Assembly (NCBI GenBank): GCA_903915225.1 | Contig: CAIWSB010000027.1 | Location: 1 to 35,215 of the forward strand | Source of the DNA: an uncultured Candidatus Woesearchaeota archaeon | GTDB lineage: Archaea > Nanobdellota > Nanobdellia > Woesearchaeales > B29-G15 | DNA length: 35,215 nucleotides | Direction of reading: 5' to 3' | In this document: in pieces, positions 1 through 8,332 of the stretch | Position numbering within the stretch: the first letter of the stretch is position 1 | How the letters are laid out: every line of letters begins with the position of its first letter | Made by a program: the position numbers and the translations under genes | Notes under the pieces: generated by a model | Database searches by the model: none | The model's input: only the letters and a program-made list of their open reading frames with translations | What the model was told of the DNA's origin: nothing

Positions 1-217
1 ATATTCTCAAGAAAAGGAGGAAAAGGTTTTTCCCGACAAACGGGCGACCCTGCTTTTGCACAAATCCCTGGCCAGTCACTCGCCTTATTGCCTCGAAATT
101 AGCAAACATAAACGCCCTTCTCTTAAGCTGCTTGTAGACAAAGAAATGGCTGTAGATAAGAATGGGGAGCAGTAACAGTAGCAGCAGCCAAAGTGGCCTG
201 GTGAACCCTACCTCCAT
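1..217 (-). CDS. BatA-like membrane protein, N-terminal part (runs off the left edge)
   Basis: The reverse strand is open from an ATG at 217 to the window edge (72 codons). It is preceded by a strong GGAGG ribosome-binding site and its start overlaps the end of the DUF58 gene by 10 bases. The product begins with a short segment, then a Leu-rich membrane helix (about residues 8-26) and a basic stretch, KQLKRR. This is the usual start of BatA/BatB-type proteins, in which an N-terminal helix precedes a VWA domain. MoxR, DUF58 and BatA genes commonly sit together in this order, which supports the call. The VWA domain itself would lie outside the window, so this rests on the N-terminus and context. 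Confidence 0.6.
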   Translation of the reverse strand, partial: MEVGFTRPLWLLLLLLLPILIYSHFFVYKQLKRRAFMFANFEAIRRVTGQGFVQKQGRPFVGKNLFLLFLRI

Positions 218-1137
218 ACTTCCTCCCTCCAAATGAAGAAGTTCATTATTGGCTTTACAAAATCCTGGTCAGTTGTCAGCATTATCATGTCCACTCCAAG
301 GCGGGCGTTGAAGGCTTTGAAATTATCAATAAACTTGGCATTTGTCTCATTATAGCGATCCCTGATACGATTCAGGTTGACAATCACCCTCGGCCCCCCA
401 CTTGGGGAAGAGATTAACACTGTGCCAATCCCCTTGGGCACATAATTATCCAAGGGATCACGAATCATTATAGCCAAGACCTCACACCTGGCTGCCAAAA
501 TCTCATAAACCTTTGTCCATTCAGGCTCAGACTCAATTCCAATAAAATCAGATACGATTATGACAACTGCCTCAAAATTCATGTAGCTAAGCAGCTGCTC
601 AGCACTGTTCGTGAAGTTGAATGTTCCTTCATAATTTTCCGGGTTCTTGAGCTCCTCGCAGATGCGGAGCCACTGCCCCTCGCCTACAGATGGGTCCCTC
701 CACTTTTTCATCTTTTCCGAGAACATGACAAGGCCGACTGTGTCCCCTGTTTGTGTGAATGAGTAAGCCAAGGATGCAATAAGCTCTGCAGCATACTCAT
801 TCTTAAGCTTGAAATGGGAGGCATAGCTCATCTTTGAGCTCACATCCACAAAAAAAACAATATTCTTGTTCTTCTCTTCAGAATATTTCCTTACAAGCTT
901 CTTGTTCGCCCTGAGGCTCGCCTTCCAGTCAATCATCTTGGCATCATCATAAGGTGTGTACTCTCTGAATCCGTCAAAGGTCATGCCCTTCCCCTTGTAG
1001 TACATCTGACGTTTTTCACCTGCAAACATCCCAAATGCGCCTCCCACTGCTGTGAATGTTCCAGAAACTCCTTTCTTGGAGAAGAACCCCATCCTCTTGC
1101 TGAACTTGGGAGAAAAATCCACTGCTAACTCTTTCAT
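208..1137 (-). CDS. DUF58 family protein (MoxR-associated, VWA-like fold)
   Basis: 309 residues. The DUF58 signature is clear: IDWKASLRANKKLVRKY at about 69-85, followed by the VWA-like strand VFFVDVSSKM near 94-103, where DVSSK at 98-102 is a MIDAS-like motif. A later strand ends in IIVSDF. DUF58 proteins work with MoxR AAA+ ATPases and BatA-type VWA proteins at the membrane, probably in assembly or activation of target complexes. No membrane helix is evident here, so it is probably cytoplasmic. It starts one base after the moxR stop and overlaps the BatA-like gene by 10 bases, so the three are probably co-translated. The physiological substrate is unknown. Confidence 0.88.
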   Translation of the reverse strand: MKELAVDFSPKFSKRMGFFSKKGVSGTFTAVGGAFGMFAGEKRQMYYKGKGMTFDGFREYTPYDDAKMIDWKASLRANKKLVRKYSEEKNKNIVFFVDVSSKMSYASHFKLKNEYAAELIASLAYSFTQTGDTVGLVMFSEKMKKWRDPSVGEGQWLRICEELKNPENYEGTFNFTNSAEQLLSYMNFEAVVIIVSDFIGIESEPEWTKVYEILAARCEVLAIMIRDPLDNYVPKGIGTVLISSPSGGPRVIVNLNRIRDRYNETNAKFIDNFKAFNARLGVDMIMLTTDQDFVKPIMNFFIWREEVWR

Positions 1138-1138
1138 T

Positions 1139-2125
1139 TTATGGGATCTTAACCCTCTTCAGGATTGAATCCACTATCATATCCGACGTAATTCTTTCAG
1201 CCTGGGCAAGGTAATTTGTAATTATCCTGTGCCTCAACACATCCGGGGCTACCTTCTTCACAAACTCTGGCACTACATGAATCTGGTTGTTCAGCATTGC
1301 TTCAGCTTTGGCTGCAATAAAAATCCCAATTGATGCACGCGGAGAGGCCCCCCACTCAACATACTTAGCAATTTCCAGCTTATATTTCTGAGGGTTTCTG
1401 GTGGCCTCAATTATTCTCACAATATATTCTTTGATGCGGTCATGGAGGAAAATCTCTTTAGCAATCTTCTGCATGGTGAGGATTTTTGGCCCATTAAACA
1501 CAGCATTAATCTTGTAATCATCAAGCTTCCTGAGCGTCATGTTGGTCTCAAGGATCTGCATTTCTTCTTCCACACTGGGATAAACAACGTTCAGCTTGAA
1601 AAGAAAACGGTCGACTTGAGCTTCGGGTAGCGGATAAGTGCCTAAGGTCTCTAACGGGTTCTGTGTGGCCATCACAATAAAAGGCAATGGCAGGGCATAG
1701 GTGTTTTGGCCAATTGTTGCCTGGCGCTCCTGCATTGCCTCCAACAGGGCAGACTGAACCTTTGGAGGGGCACGGTTAATTTCATCGGCCAGGATGAAGT
1801 TGGCGAAAATCGGGCCCTTATATGTTTGGAAACCCTCGCCCTCTATGTATGTAGTAATACCAATAATATCTGAAGGAAGCAGGTCTGGAGTGAACTGAAT
1901 TCTTCCAAACTCGCAGCCCATTACCTTAGAAAGTGTCCTAACAATGAGGGTTTTTGCTATTCCCGGAACGCCCTCTGCCAATATGTGGCCATCTGCAGCC
2001 AGCCCACGCAGAAATCCATTTAAAATTACGTGCTGGCCTATCACTGCCTTGCCAATCTCTTTCCTAGCCTCATCCAACTGCTTATTAATCTCGGCTACCC
2101 TCTTTTTTAACTCGTCCTCGTTCAT
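1139..2125 (-). CDS. moxR: MoxR-family AAA+ ATPase
   Basis: 328 residues. The Walker A motif is the MoxR-typical GVPGIAKT (residues 52-59), with Ala where most P-loops have Gly. Walker B is LADEINR, followed by the family motif LLEAMQERQ, and sensor 1 lies in MATQNPLE. An N-terminal helical segment (IGKAVIGQ) and a C-terminal lid domain are present, and the length is normal for MoxR (310-330). It is first in a minus-strand operon with DUF58 and BatA-like genes and should act as an ATP-driven chaperone for VWA proteins. GAGAGG precedes the ATG at 2125, and a TATA-like box lies about 33 bases upstream in the divergent promoter region. Confidence 0.93.
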   Translation of the reverse strand: MNEDELKKRVAEINKQLDEARKEIGKAVIGQHVILNGFLRGLAADGHILAEGVPGIAKTLIVRTLSKVMGCEFGRIQFTPDLLPSDIIGITTYIEGEGFQTYKGPIFANFILADEINRAPPKVQSALLEAMQERQATIGQNTYALPLPFIVMATQNPLETLGTYPLPEAQVDRFLFKLNVVYPSVEEEMQILETNMTLRKLDDYKINAVFNGPKILTMQKIAKEIFLHDRIKEYIVRIIEATRNPQKYKLEIAKYVEWGASPRASIGIFIAAKAEAMLNNQIHVVPEFVKKVAPDVLRHRIITNYLAQAERITSDMIVDSILKRVKIP

Positions 2126-2153
2126 TGCCTCTCAATGCAAACCGTGGAGTAGA

Positions 2154-2188
2154 ATATAAATATTTCTATCCGAAGTTAAATTTATAAA
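2154..2188. promoter_or_regulatory. divergent promoter pair (moxR / helical-repeat protein)
   Basis: Two TATA-like boxes lie between divergent genes. On the plus strand TTTATAAA (2181-2188) is centred 26 bases before the ATG at 2211, implying a leaderless mRNA starting there. On the minus strand the reverse complement of 2154-2162 (TATTTATAT) sits about 33 bases before the moxR ATG at 2125. Confidence 0.6.
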
Positions 2189-2210
2189 CCCCATGCACAC
2201 TTTCCATGGC

Positions 2211-3827
2211 ATGGAGCAAAAAGAGGCTGAGGAACGCAGTAGGTTGGACCAGCTAAAGCAACTCACAGGCATGACGCTCCTATCCCTTACTCATATTCCA
2301 GATGAGCAGTTTGATGAGATTGTGAAGGTCGTCAAGAACTTCTTCGGGGTTTATTTTGATATAAGGGATGAATACACCTACGCAGAGCTTCTGGACAAGA
2401 TGATTCATTTCGGGCTTGATGACACAACCGGCGAGTTGATTTCCAAGTTCATCGAGACACTTAGCAATATTCTCTACAAGGATTATAAGGTAACTTCTTC
2501 GGATGTGTCCGACCTTAAGAACCGATTTGTCGAGCTGGTTAACCACCTCACGCCAGAGGACACCAAGTCGGTACAGGCTGCCAAAAAGCAGCCGGTCCTG
2601 GGGCTGTTTGGAAAATCCAAACCCGAGCCGCATCTTGTTACTACGCCTGATAATTTGGAAAAAGAGATTGGTCTTTTGGAAAAGATATTAGCCAAGACGA
2701 ACCCTCCAAAAAGCCAAGTCATTCAACTCAAGTTGGAATCCTTAAAAGGAGACCTAAAGCTTTGGAAAGTGGACCCAAAGTCTATTGATCTTTCTCAGAT
2801 TAACCTTAAGCTTGATGGCCTTAAGAAAGAGCTCCCTCAACAGAATAAGGAGCTTGACGATTTGGAAGCTCAAGCAGTTGATGTAAACAAATTGATAACT
2901 GACGAACCCAATGGTACCAAGGCTGACCTTCTCAAAAAACAGATGGAATACATTCAAGGAGAACTTAAAGAGCTTCGAGCCGGCCATGGAGATATCAAGC
3001 AGGTGAAAATAAAACTCGATGCTCTCAAAGCGATGGCGAGCCAAAAACCGGTAGCGATTGATCCATTTGCGCAGTTTGAGTCTCAGATTGCTGAATTGGA
3101 AAAAGCCCTTGCCGCAATTGATAGCAAAAAGTCAGGCTTCCTTAAGCTCGAACTGGACACATTGAAAGGGGACCTCAAGCTAATGAAGACAGACCCCAAG
3201 TCATTCAATGCTGCCGAACTCACAAACAAGATTGATGGGCTTAGGGCAAGAATCACCGGAAAACCAATACCAATACAGAAGCCTGCGGCAGAAACAAAGG
3301 TAATTGAAAAGCCAAAGCCCATTGAGCAACCCAAAGAAAACGTGCCCCCTCCGTTGCCTAACAATATAGAATCAGAGATTACTCAGATTGAGTCACTAGT
3401 TGCCTCTTCAGGTGACCTAGGAATAAAGGGAAATTTTATTAGAATTGAACTTGAATCTTTAAAGAATGACCTAAAGCTGTTTAAGGTTGACCCTAAGGCT
3501 GTTAACCTGGACCGTGTTGATGAGAAAATAAGATCCATAAAGAAAATGCTTGGCCAAACCAGGGTTGAAATAAAGCCGTCTGATGAGAAAGTGGTTGCAC
3601 AGCCAATAACATCTGCCGAGGCAGATATGCTCCAACTTGAGAAGCTTGTGAGTGAGGCTGAAAAGAAGGGCAGCAAGAACCCTTTCCTGAGGCTTGAATT
3701 CGAGTCACTCAAGGCGGATTTTGATCTTATGGTTGCTGACCCAAGGGCACTTGAACTCTCAGCAGTTGTCAGCAAGATTCAGGCAATGAAAGAGAGATTC
3801 AAGAAGTTAGGTCTTCTTGTAAAGTAA
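2211..3827 (+). CDS. cytoplasmic helical-repeat protein next to MoxR/DUF58
   Basis: About 538 residues, with no signal peptide or membrane helix. I prefer the ATG at 2211 to an upstream in-frame ATG at 2193 because the TATA box at 2181-2188 puts the transcript start on 2211. The N-terminal 120 residues form a helical domain (YTYAELLDKM ... ILYKDYKV ... FVELVNHL) that resembles in layout the C-terminal DUF4129 helical domain found in MoxR/DUF58 loci; this is a weak similarity judged by eye. The rest carries four clear copies, and one degenerate copy, of a helical module with the core L-E-S-L-K-G-D-L-K-L-x-K-x-D-P-K-S, joined by Pro/Lys-rich linkers. It may be a scaffold or adaptor. The 3' end overlaps the convergent surface-protein gene by 21 bases. 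Confidence 0.75.
   Translation: MEQKEAEERSRLDQLKQLTGMTLLSLTHIPDEQFDEIVKVVKNFFGVYFDIRDEYTYAELLDKMIHFGLDDTTGELISKFIETLSNILYKDYKVTSSDVSDLKNRFVELVNHLTPEDTKSVQAAKKQPVLGLFGKSKPEPHLVTTPDNLEKEIGLLEKILAKTNPPKSQVIQLKLESLKGDLKLWKVDPKSIDLSQINLKLDGLKKELPQQNKELDDLEAQAVDVNKLITDEPNGTKADLLKKQMEYIQGELKELRAGHGDIKQVKIKLDALKAMASQKPVAIDPFAQFESQIAELEKALAAIDSKKSGFLKLELDTLKGDLKLMKTDPKSFNAAELTNKIDGLRARITGKPIPIQKPAAETKVIEKPKPIEQPKENVPPPLPNNIESEITQIESLVASSGDLGIKGNFIRIELESLKNDLKLFKVDPKAVNLDRVDEKIRSIKKMLGQTRVEIKPSDEKVVAQPITSAEADMLQLEKLVSEAEKKGSKNPFLRLEFESLKADFDLMVADPRALELSAVVSKIQAMKERFKKLGLLVK
2727..3749 (+). repeat. in-gene repeats encoding the LESLKGDLKLxKxDPKS module
   Basis: Repeat cores of about 19 codons begin at 2727, 3147, 3444 and 3693, with a degenerate fifth near 2940-3000. 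Each is preceded by an acidic helix (pattern IxxLExLxA) and followed by a helix of the form KIDxLKxxL. The DNA copies have diverged far more than the protein, so the duplications are old and held by protein-level selection. Confidence 0.8.
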
Positions 3828-6800
3828 GAAGAAGCCTATTACCATTACCACCAATAGCCCCAGAGAGGCGTACATCACTACACTTTTATTCTCAAGCACT
3901 CTTGATATCCAATCCGTGGGTTTCGGGGTTTCCTGTGTGGCTGCCTTCTCTGTCACAAGATACCTGCAATCTGAAATGACCTTCTGCACAATGGAATCTG
4001 CCTTGGCATACTGCTCCTGTTGCATTGCCGAGACTGCCTCTGAAAGGAGCTCATTCAGCTCAAAGCACTCGGGATGCCCCCCCAACAAATCCTGCGTGAA
4101 CGCGATTCTGGTGTTGATTTGACTGGAATTGTGCTCACCTTGCTCACGGGAGTTTATCATTATTTTAACAGAGTCATGGGTTTGAGGGTCGCGCACATTG
4201 GCGGTAACCACAACGTCGTATCTCCCGGCAATCTTAAGAGGAGTTATCCATAGTGATGTGTTCACACTATTGCCTGCTCCAATCTGGGTGAATTCGCTCT
4301 TGTCAAATGAAAAGTTAAGCCCTTCTAAAGCCGAAGATGCATTTAGCTTAACATCCAGCACCGTAGTGTTGAGGGAGTTTGTTAGGGTAATTGGGATCTT
4401 CACAGAATCATTCTTGTAAACAGTTACTTCTCCTGGAGCAATGAGCTTGAAATTCGAGTACTGCATCTCCTTCTCCTTTTTTATTTGGTTCTGGACAATT
4501 ATTCTTGTTCCAGAAGAGCCCGATGAGGCAGTGCCCGTTCCGGTTCCCTTCTGCAAATCCACTTTGATGAGGTTTGAGTAAACCCTAGTGGTATTATCTG
4601 TGGCTGAAAATCTAAGGTAATCCGTACCGACCCAATCCTCTGGTTCAATTCTCACGTTCTTGTTGCTCTCAATCGTCACTTTTAAATGTGAATATGAATC
4701 TGCGCTGTAACTAAGGATATCATCCGGGTCCAGATCATAGAAGAAATCCCCTAGGTTCACCACACTGGAATATACCGTATTGGTCTTCAATGAGAGGTTA
4801 ATAATCTTATATCCTGCCCAGATGTCTGTAAAGCATGGAGTCTTGGTTATATTATGAGTTGCCATGTACACCTTGTACTGGACATATCTATTGTCACTTG
4901 TGGGCATTTTTGTCGTTAATGGGTCAAATGCAGTGGACCAGCCCTCCCATGTAATACCATTAGTGGAACCACGGGCGTAGAAAGTTAGTGATGTTCCAGC
5001 TGGAACCCGGCCTGTGAAGTTTAACCTGCTGGCATTCATATGGCTCCTGGCTGTCAAATCAATAATCCTGGACTCGAATGTGCCTGCATCATGGTATCCC
5101 CCCCAATCCCAAGTGTCCAGGCAGACCCATCCGGATGAGTTCACAGCGGTTTTATTAAAAGTCCCTAGGGTAAAGTCTCCCTCATTCAAATCCCCCTTTC
5201 GGCCAAAAATAGGGGCACGGTTTACATCTAAAACAGATATATTCCAATAGAAATCGTCATGCGCGAAGGATGGGTCATAAACCCGAAGATGGAGTATCTT
5301 TTCGCGCTCGCTGTCATAGTCAAATGTGTGCCGATAGCTGCTAGTATTAGTCATATTTACTCCATCCATTATCCAGATGTAACTCAGATCATCAGGTCCA
5401 GGGTCAGGATCATAGCTGCTTTGGTTGAATAGTAGATAACTTCCCTCAGTTGCATTAATTACAGTTGTATCCAATCCATATGAATCAAATTCTGAGACGT
5501 TAATCCACCTTTTGGCAGTATGCACGCTAAATGGATCTCCGTAGGGCATTATCCTGCGGATTATTGGGGGATCATTTATGTTCCCCACAGTGAAGGTCAC
5601 GTTCTCCCAGGTGCGGTTCAGCCAGTCATGGATAGTCATGTTAAACTTGTATGTGCCCATTTCCTCATTTGTTGCTGTAAAGTTGATTAAAGCCCTGCCC
5701 GGGTTGGAACTCAGGACAGTTAGATTAAATAGCGGGGTTGAATTTATCCAATCAAGATGGAAGGTTATTGGGTCTCCCTCTTCATCTGTGGCATTCACAT
5801 ATATCAGGTAGTTCTGGCCTTCACTAAGGTTGGTCCAGTCAACAAGCTCCCGCAACGGGGGGTCAAATATTGGGGCATCATTTCTTTTATTTACATATAG
5901 CGTTAAAATCCCGCTTCCATGTGCACCGTCGACATCTGTGGCGGTGATATTTACTTTCAGGGTCCTGTTCGCTAAGCTTCCGTTGGGGATGAAGGATATC
6001 TGGCCTGTTGATGGGTTAATGTTAAAATAGGAGGTGTTATCCGAGAAAACAATAGGGTCTAAGTCAGGGTCAAAGGCACTTACTGTACGGGTGTACATCA
6101 TGTCCTCCCATGCAATCTCATGACTCAAATCAGATGCAATGTACGGCGCCCTGTTGTAGTTAACCTCTAGGTTGAAAATCTCCGAATCTGATTTTGGGGG
6201 AAGTCCATTATCCCAAACAGTGATGTTGACTGTGTAATTCCCCTTATTGGCTAGAAGGGGGGCGAAGCTTATGTCACCGGTGTATTGGCCTATTTCAAAA
6301 AGAGGGGAATTATCTGAAAAGCTTAGTATTTCAGTTCCACCATTGCCGTCATAAGCTGTAACATTCAGGATGAAGGTTTTGCCTATCTTTGCTACCTGGT
6401 CTGCAATTGGATCAATAACTGGTGGGAAGTTCTGGTACAAAATAGTTAGGTGGAAAATGGTTTGGTTGATGGCATTCTTAGTGTCCTTGACATGCACTGT
6501 TATATTGAATGTTCCATTGATGTAGGGGGTGTATGAAAAGTCAGCTGCTGTTGCATTTGACCATTTCTTGGCAAAGCCCCTCTCGTGAATAGTAATGTTT
6601 AAATGATCACCATCAACATCCCCACCTTTCACCCTGAAGTTGAGGGTTGACTGTTGGAGTATTGTCTGGTTGGGGATGTCATAAAGCCAAGGAGCATGGT
6701 TCCTCTTAATTTCAAGGTGGAATGAGCCTGCGGTGGTGAGGGCTTCATTATTAGTAACATTATACCCAACTGAATAATTACCCACATCACCCATGGAAGG

Positions 6801-7970
6801 AGTGAAGTTAATCTCCCCTGAATGCAGGGAAACATTAAGTATACTCATGTTGTCTTTATAAGTGAGTATGCTTGGCCCATCTGGGTTTGTGGCATTCAAA
6901 TCAAGATAGTACCGGGCGCCTGCATATACAACCTGGTCCGGGATTGACTTGAGTCTTGGTGCATCTGGAACTGGAGTCACATTAACATTGAATTGGTTGG
7001 AATATGCCTGCTCCTCGCCGTCACTCACCATGATTGTGATGCGCTCAACTCCGTTAAAATCCGGTTCTGGAGTGAAGGATAAGTTGAAAGGGTATTCATC
7101 AGAGATTGTCACATTTATATGCTCGTTTCCTAAGGCATGGAACTCCATACTATCTGGCCTATGGGCACAGTAATAGTCGAGGTCATTTAGAGTCAAATTA
7201 AACAGTCCGAATACATTCGTGAGGTTGGTATCCTCTTCAAGAGTAAAATTGACCACAGGATTGCTGGCATTAAAATAAGGAGCCCTGTTGACATTGGTTA
7301 TGTTGGTTATGTTCCAATATGTTGAATCATTCAGCCCTGCATTGTCCTTGATAATGAGCCCCACAGTACGGTTATTGGGCTCGCAAAACCCTGTGCTGTA
7401 ACGCCAAGCATGGCTGGTGGATTTATTTTCACCATCAAGATAATATGTATTCCTAATTGAATCACCCCACTGAAGGTCGGGGTCATCTGCAGTGTAGTTG
7501 AAAAGGTAGCCGAGGGTATGGTTCTCGGCAAGTTCTACATTCTGCCCAACAGGATAAATTCCAGTAATATTTGGAGGGTCGTTAACATTGCTCACGTTAA
7601 CGGTTATCCTTATTGTATCGAAAAACTTTAGGGTGTCAATCACAAGCAGGTAAATGTCATGCGTGCCCACTTCCCATTTACCTGGAGTGAAATTGAACAC
7701 TCCTGTGGTTGAGTTATGGATACCAAACCAGAACGAGGTGAGCCTACCTGTATGGGTCTTGGCGTAGGTGAAGTTCAATGGGTAATGGCCGTCATCATCC
7801 CTTCCGCCAGTAAGAGCAGTGTATCTTTGGTCCTGGGTGGCATATATCATGCTTCCAGTGTGAAGCTGAGTAAAATAGGGGTCACTGGCAATCGCTGGTA
7901 AGGCAAATGAGAAGAAAAGTACAACTATCACAAATACTTCAATACACCTTTTTAGTGTTCCTCTTTTCAT
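3807..7970 (-). CDS. large surface protein with tandem cadherin/Ig-like repeats
   Basis: 1387 residues. An N-terminal signal peptide (residues 1-28, hydrophobic VFVIVVLFFSFALPAIA) and a single C-terminal membrane helix (about 1363-1383) ending in YKKT give a type I surface protein. The ectodomain is a chain of beta-sandwich repeats separated by linkers of the type NDPPNI, NRAPYF, PDAPRL, NHAPWL, NFPPVI, NRAPYI, NDAPIF, NDPPII and NRAPIF, so about nine cadherin/He_PIG-like units with internal YSVGYNVT- or FTPxxDxxG-type strands. After these come a jelly-roll-like domain (WEGWSTAFDP ... RYVQYKV), a Ser/Gly linker, a CARDB/NEW3-like domain and a helical stretch before the anchor. There are many N-x-S/T sequons. 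It is probably a long adhesion stalk and is the last gene of the surface operon. Confidence 0.85.
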   Translation of the reverse strand: MKRGTLKRCIEVFVIVVLFFSFALPAIASDPYFTQLHTGSMIYATQDQRYTALTGGRDDDGHYPLNFTYAKTHTGRLTSFWFGIHNSTTGVFNFTPGKWEVGTHDIYLLVIDTLKFFDTIRITVNVSNVNDPPNITGIYPVGQNVELAENHTLGYLFNYTADDPDLQWGDSIRNTYYLDGENKSTSHAWRYSTGFCEPNNRTVGLIIKDNAGLNDSTYWNITNITNVNRAPYFNASNPVVNFTLEEDTNLTNVFGLFNLTLNDLDYYCAHRPDSMEFHALGNEHINVTISDEYPFNLSFTPEPDFNGVERITIMVSDGEEQAYSNQFNVNVTPVPDAPRLKSIPDQVVYAGARYYLDLNATNPDGPSILTYKDNMSILNVSLHSGEINFTPSMGDVGNYSVGYNVTNNEALTTAGSFHLEIKRNHAPWLYDIPNQTILQQSTLNFRVKGGDVDGDHLNITIHERGFAKKWSNATAADFSYTPYINGTFNITVHVKDTKNAINQTIFHLTILYQNFPPVIDPIADQVAKIGKTFILNVTAYDGNGGTEILSFSDNSPLFEIGQYTGDISFAPLLANKGNYTVNITVWDNGLPPKSDSEIFNLEVNYNRAPYIASDLSHEIAWEDMMYTRTVSAFDPDLDPIVFSDNTSYFNINPSTGQISFIPNGSLANRTLKVNITATDVDGAHGSGILTLYVNKRNDAPIFDPPLRELVDWTNLSEGQNYLIYVNATDEEGDPITFHLDWINSTPLFNLTVLSSNPGRALINFTATNEEMGTYKFNMTIHDWLNRTWENVTFTVGNINDPPIIRRIMPYGDPFSVHTAKRWINVSEFDSYGLDTTVINATEGSYLLFNQSSYDPDPGPDDLSYIWIMDGVNMTNTSSYRHTFDYDSEREKILHLRVYDPSFAHDDFYWNISVLDVNRAPIFGRKGDLNEGDFTLGTFNKTAVNSSGWVCLDTWDWGGYHDAGTFESRIIDLTARSHMNASRLNFTGRVPAGTSLTFYARGSTNGITWEGWSTAFDPLTTKMPTSDNRYVQYKVYMATHNITKTPCFTDIWAGYKIINLSLKTNTVYSSVVNLGDFFYDLDPDDILSYSADSYSHLKVTIESNKNVRIEPEDWVGTDYLRFSATDNTTRVYSNLIKVDLQKGTGTGTASSGSSGTRIIVQNQIKKEKEMQYSNFKLIAPGEVTVYKNDSVKIPITLTNSLNTTVLDVKLNASSALEGLNFSFDKSEFTQIGAGNSVNTSLWITPLKIAGRYDVVVTANVRDPQTHDSVKIMINSREQGEHNSSQINTRIAFTQDLLGGHPECFELNELLSEAVSAMQQEQYAKADSIVQKVISDCRYLVTEKAATQETPKPTDWISRVLENKSVVMYASLGLLVVMVIGFFLLYKKT

Positions 7971-8332
7971 TAGTGAATTGTTAGCGTGAAGCTTGCTGAT
8001 ACTGATGTTCCCTCCTCATCAATAACAGTGAGTGTGATATGATGAGTTCCCGGCTCAGTTGGAGTAAAAGCGATATGTCCAGTTTCAGGGTTGATTTCAA
8101 ATTGAGAGGTATCATCATAAAACAGGAATGGCGGGCTTCCGCCTGCAGCCAGCACATTGTACTCAAACGCCTGGCCAACCCTGAGTACAAAATTGGGCAT
8201 ATCCTGAATCCGCAATGGCTCTATTGGTACACCCCAATATCCATTTAGGCTTGGCCCGATAACAACCCCCAGTAGCCCCATGGCTATGAGCAGAGCAATG
8301 AGTACCACTAATCTCCTATTGTTTTGCTGCAT
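7970..8332 (-). CDS. small membrane-anchored Ig/cadherin-like protein
   Basis: 120 residues from the ATG at 8332, which has GGAGG seven bases upstream; a longer reading from a TTG at 8356 lacks this support. An N-terminal signal anchor (VVLIALLIAMGLLGVVIG) is followed by one He_PIG-like beta-sandwich with the typical strands FEYNVLAAGG, FEINPETGHIAFTP and HHITLTVIDEEG. It has the same fold type as the repeats in the next gene. Its stop codon overlaps the ATG of the 1387-residue gene by one base (TAATG), and its start overlaps the upstream gene by 17 bases, so the three are probably translated together and may form one surface complex. Confidence 0.78.
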   Translation of the reverse strand: MQQNNRRLVVLIALLIAMGLLGVVIGPSLNGYWGVPIEPLRIQDMPNFVLRVGQAFEYNVLAAGGSPPFLFYDDTSQFEINPETGHIAFTPTEPGTHHITLTVIDEEGTSVSASFTLTIH

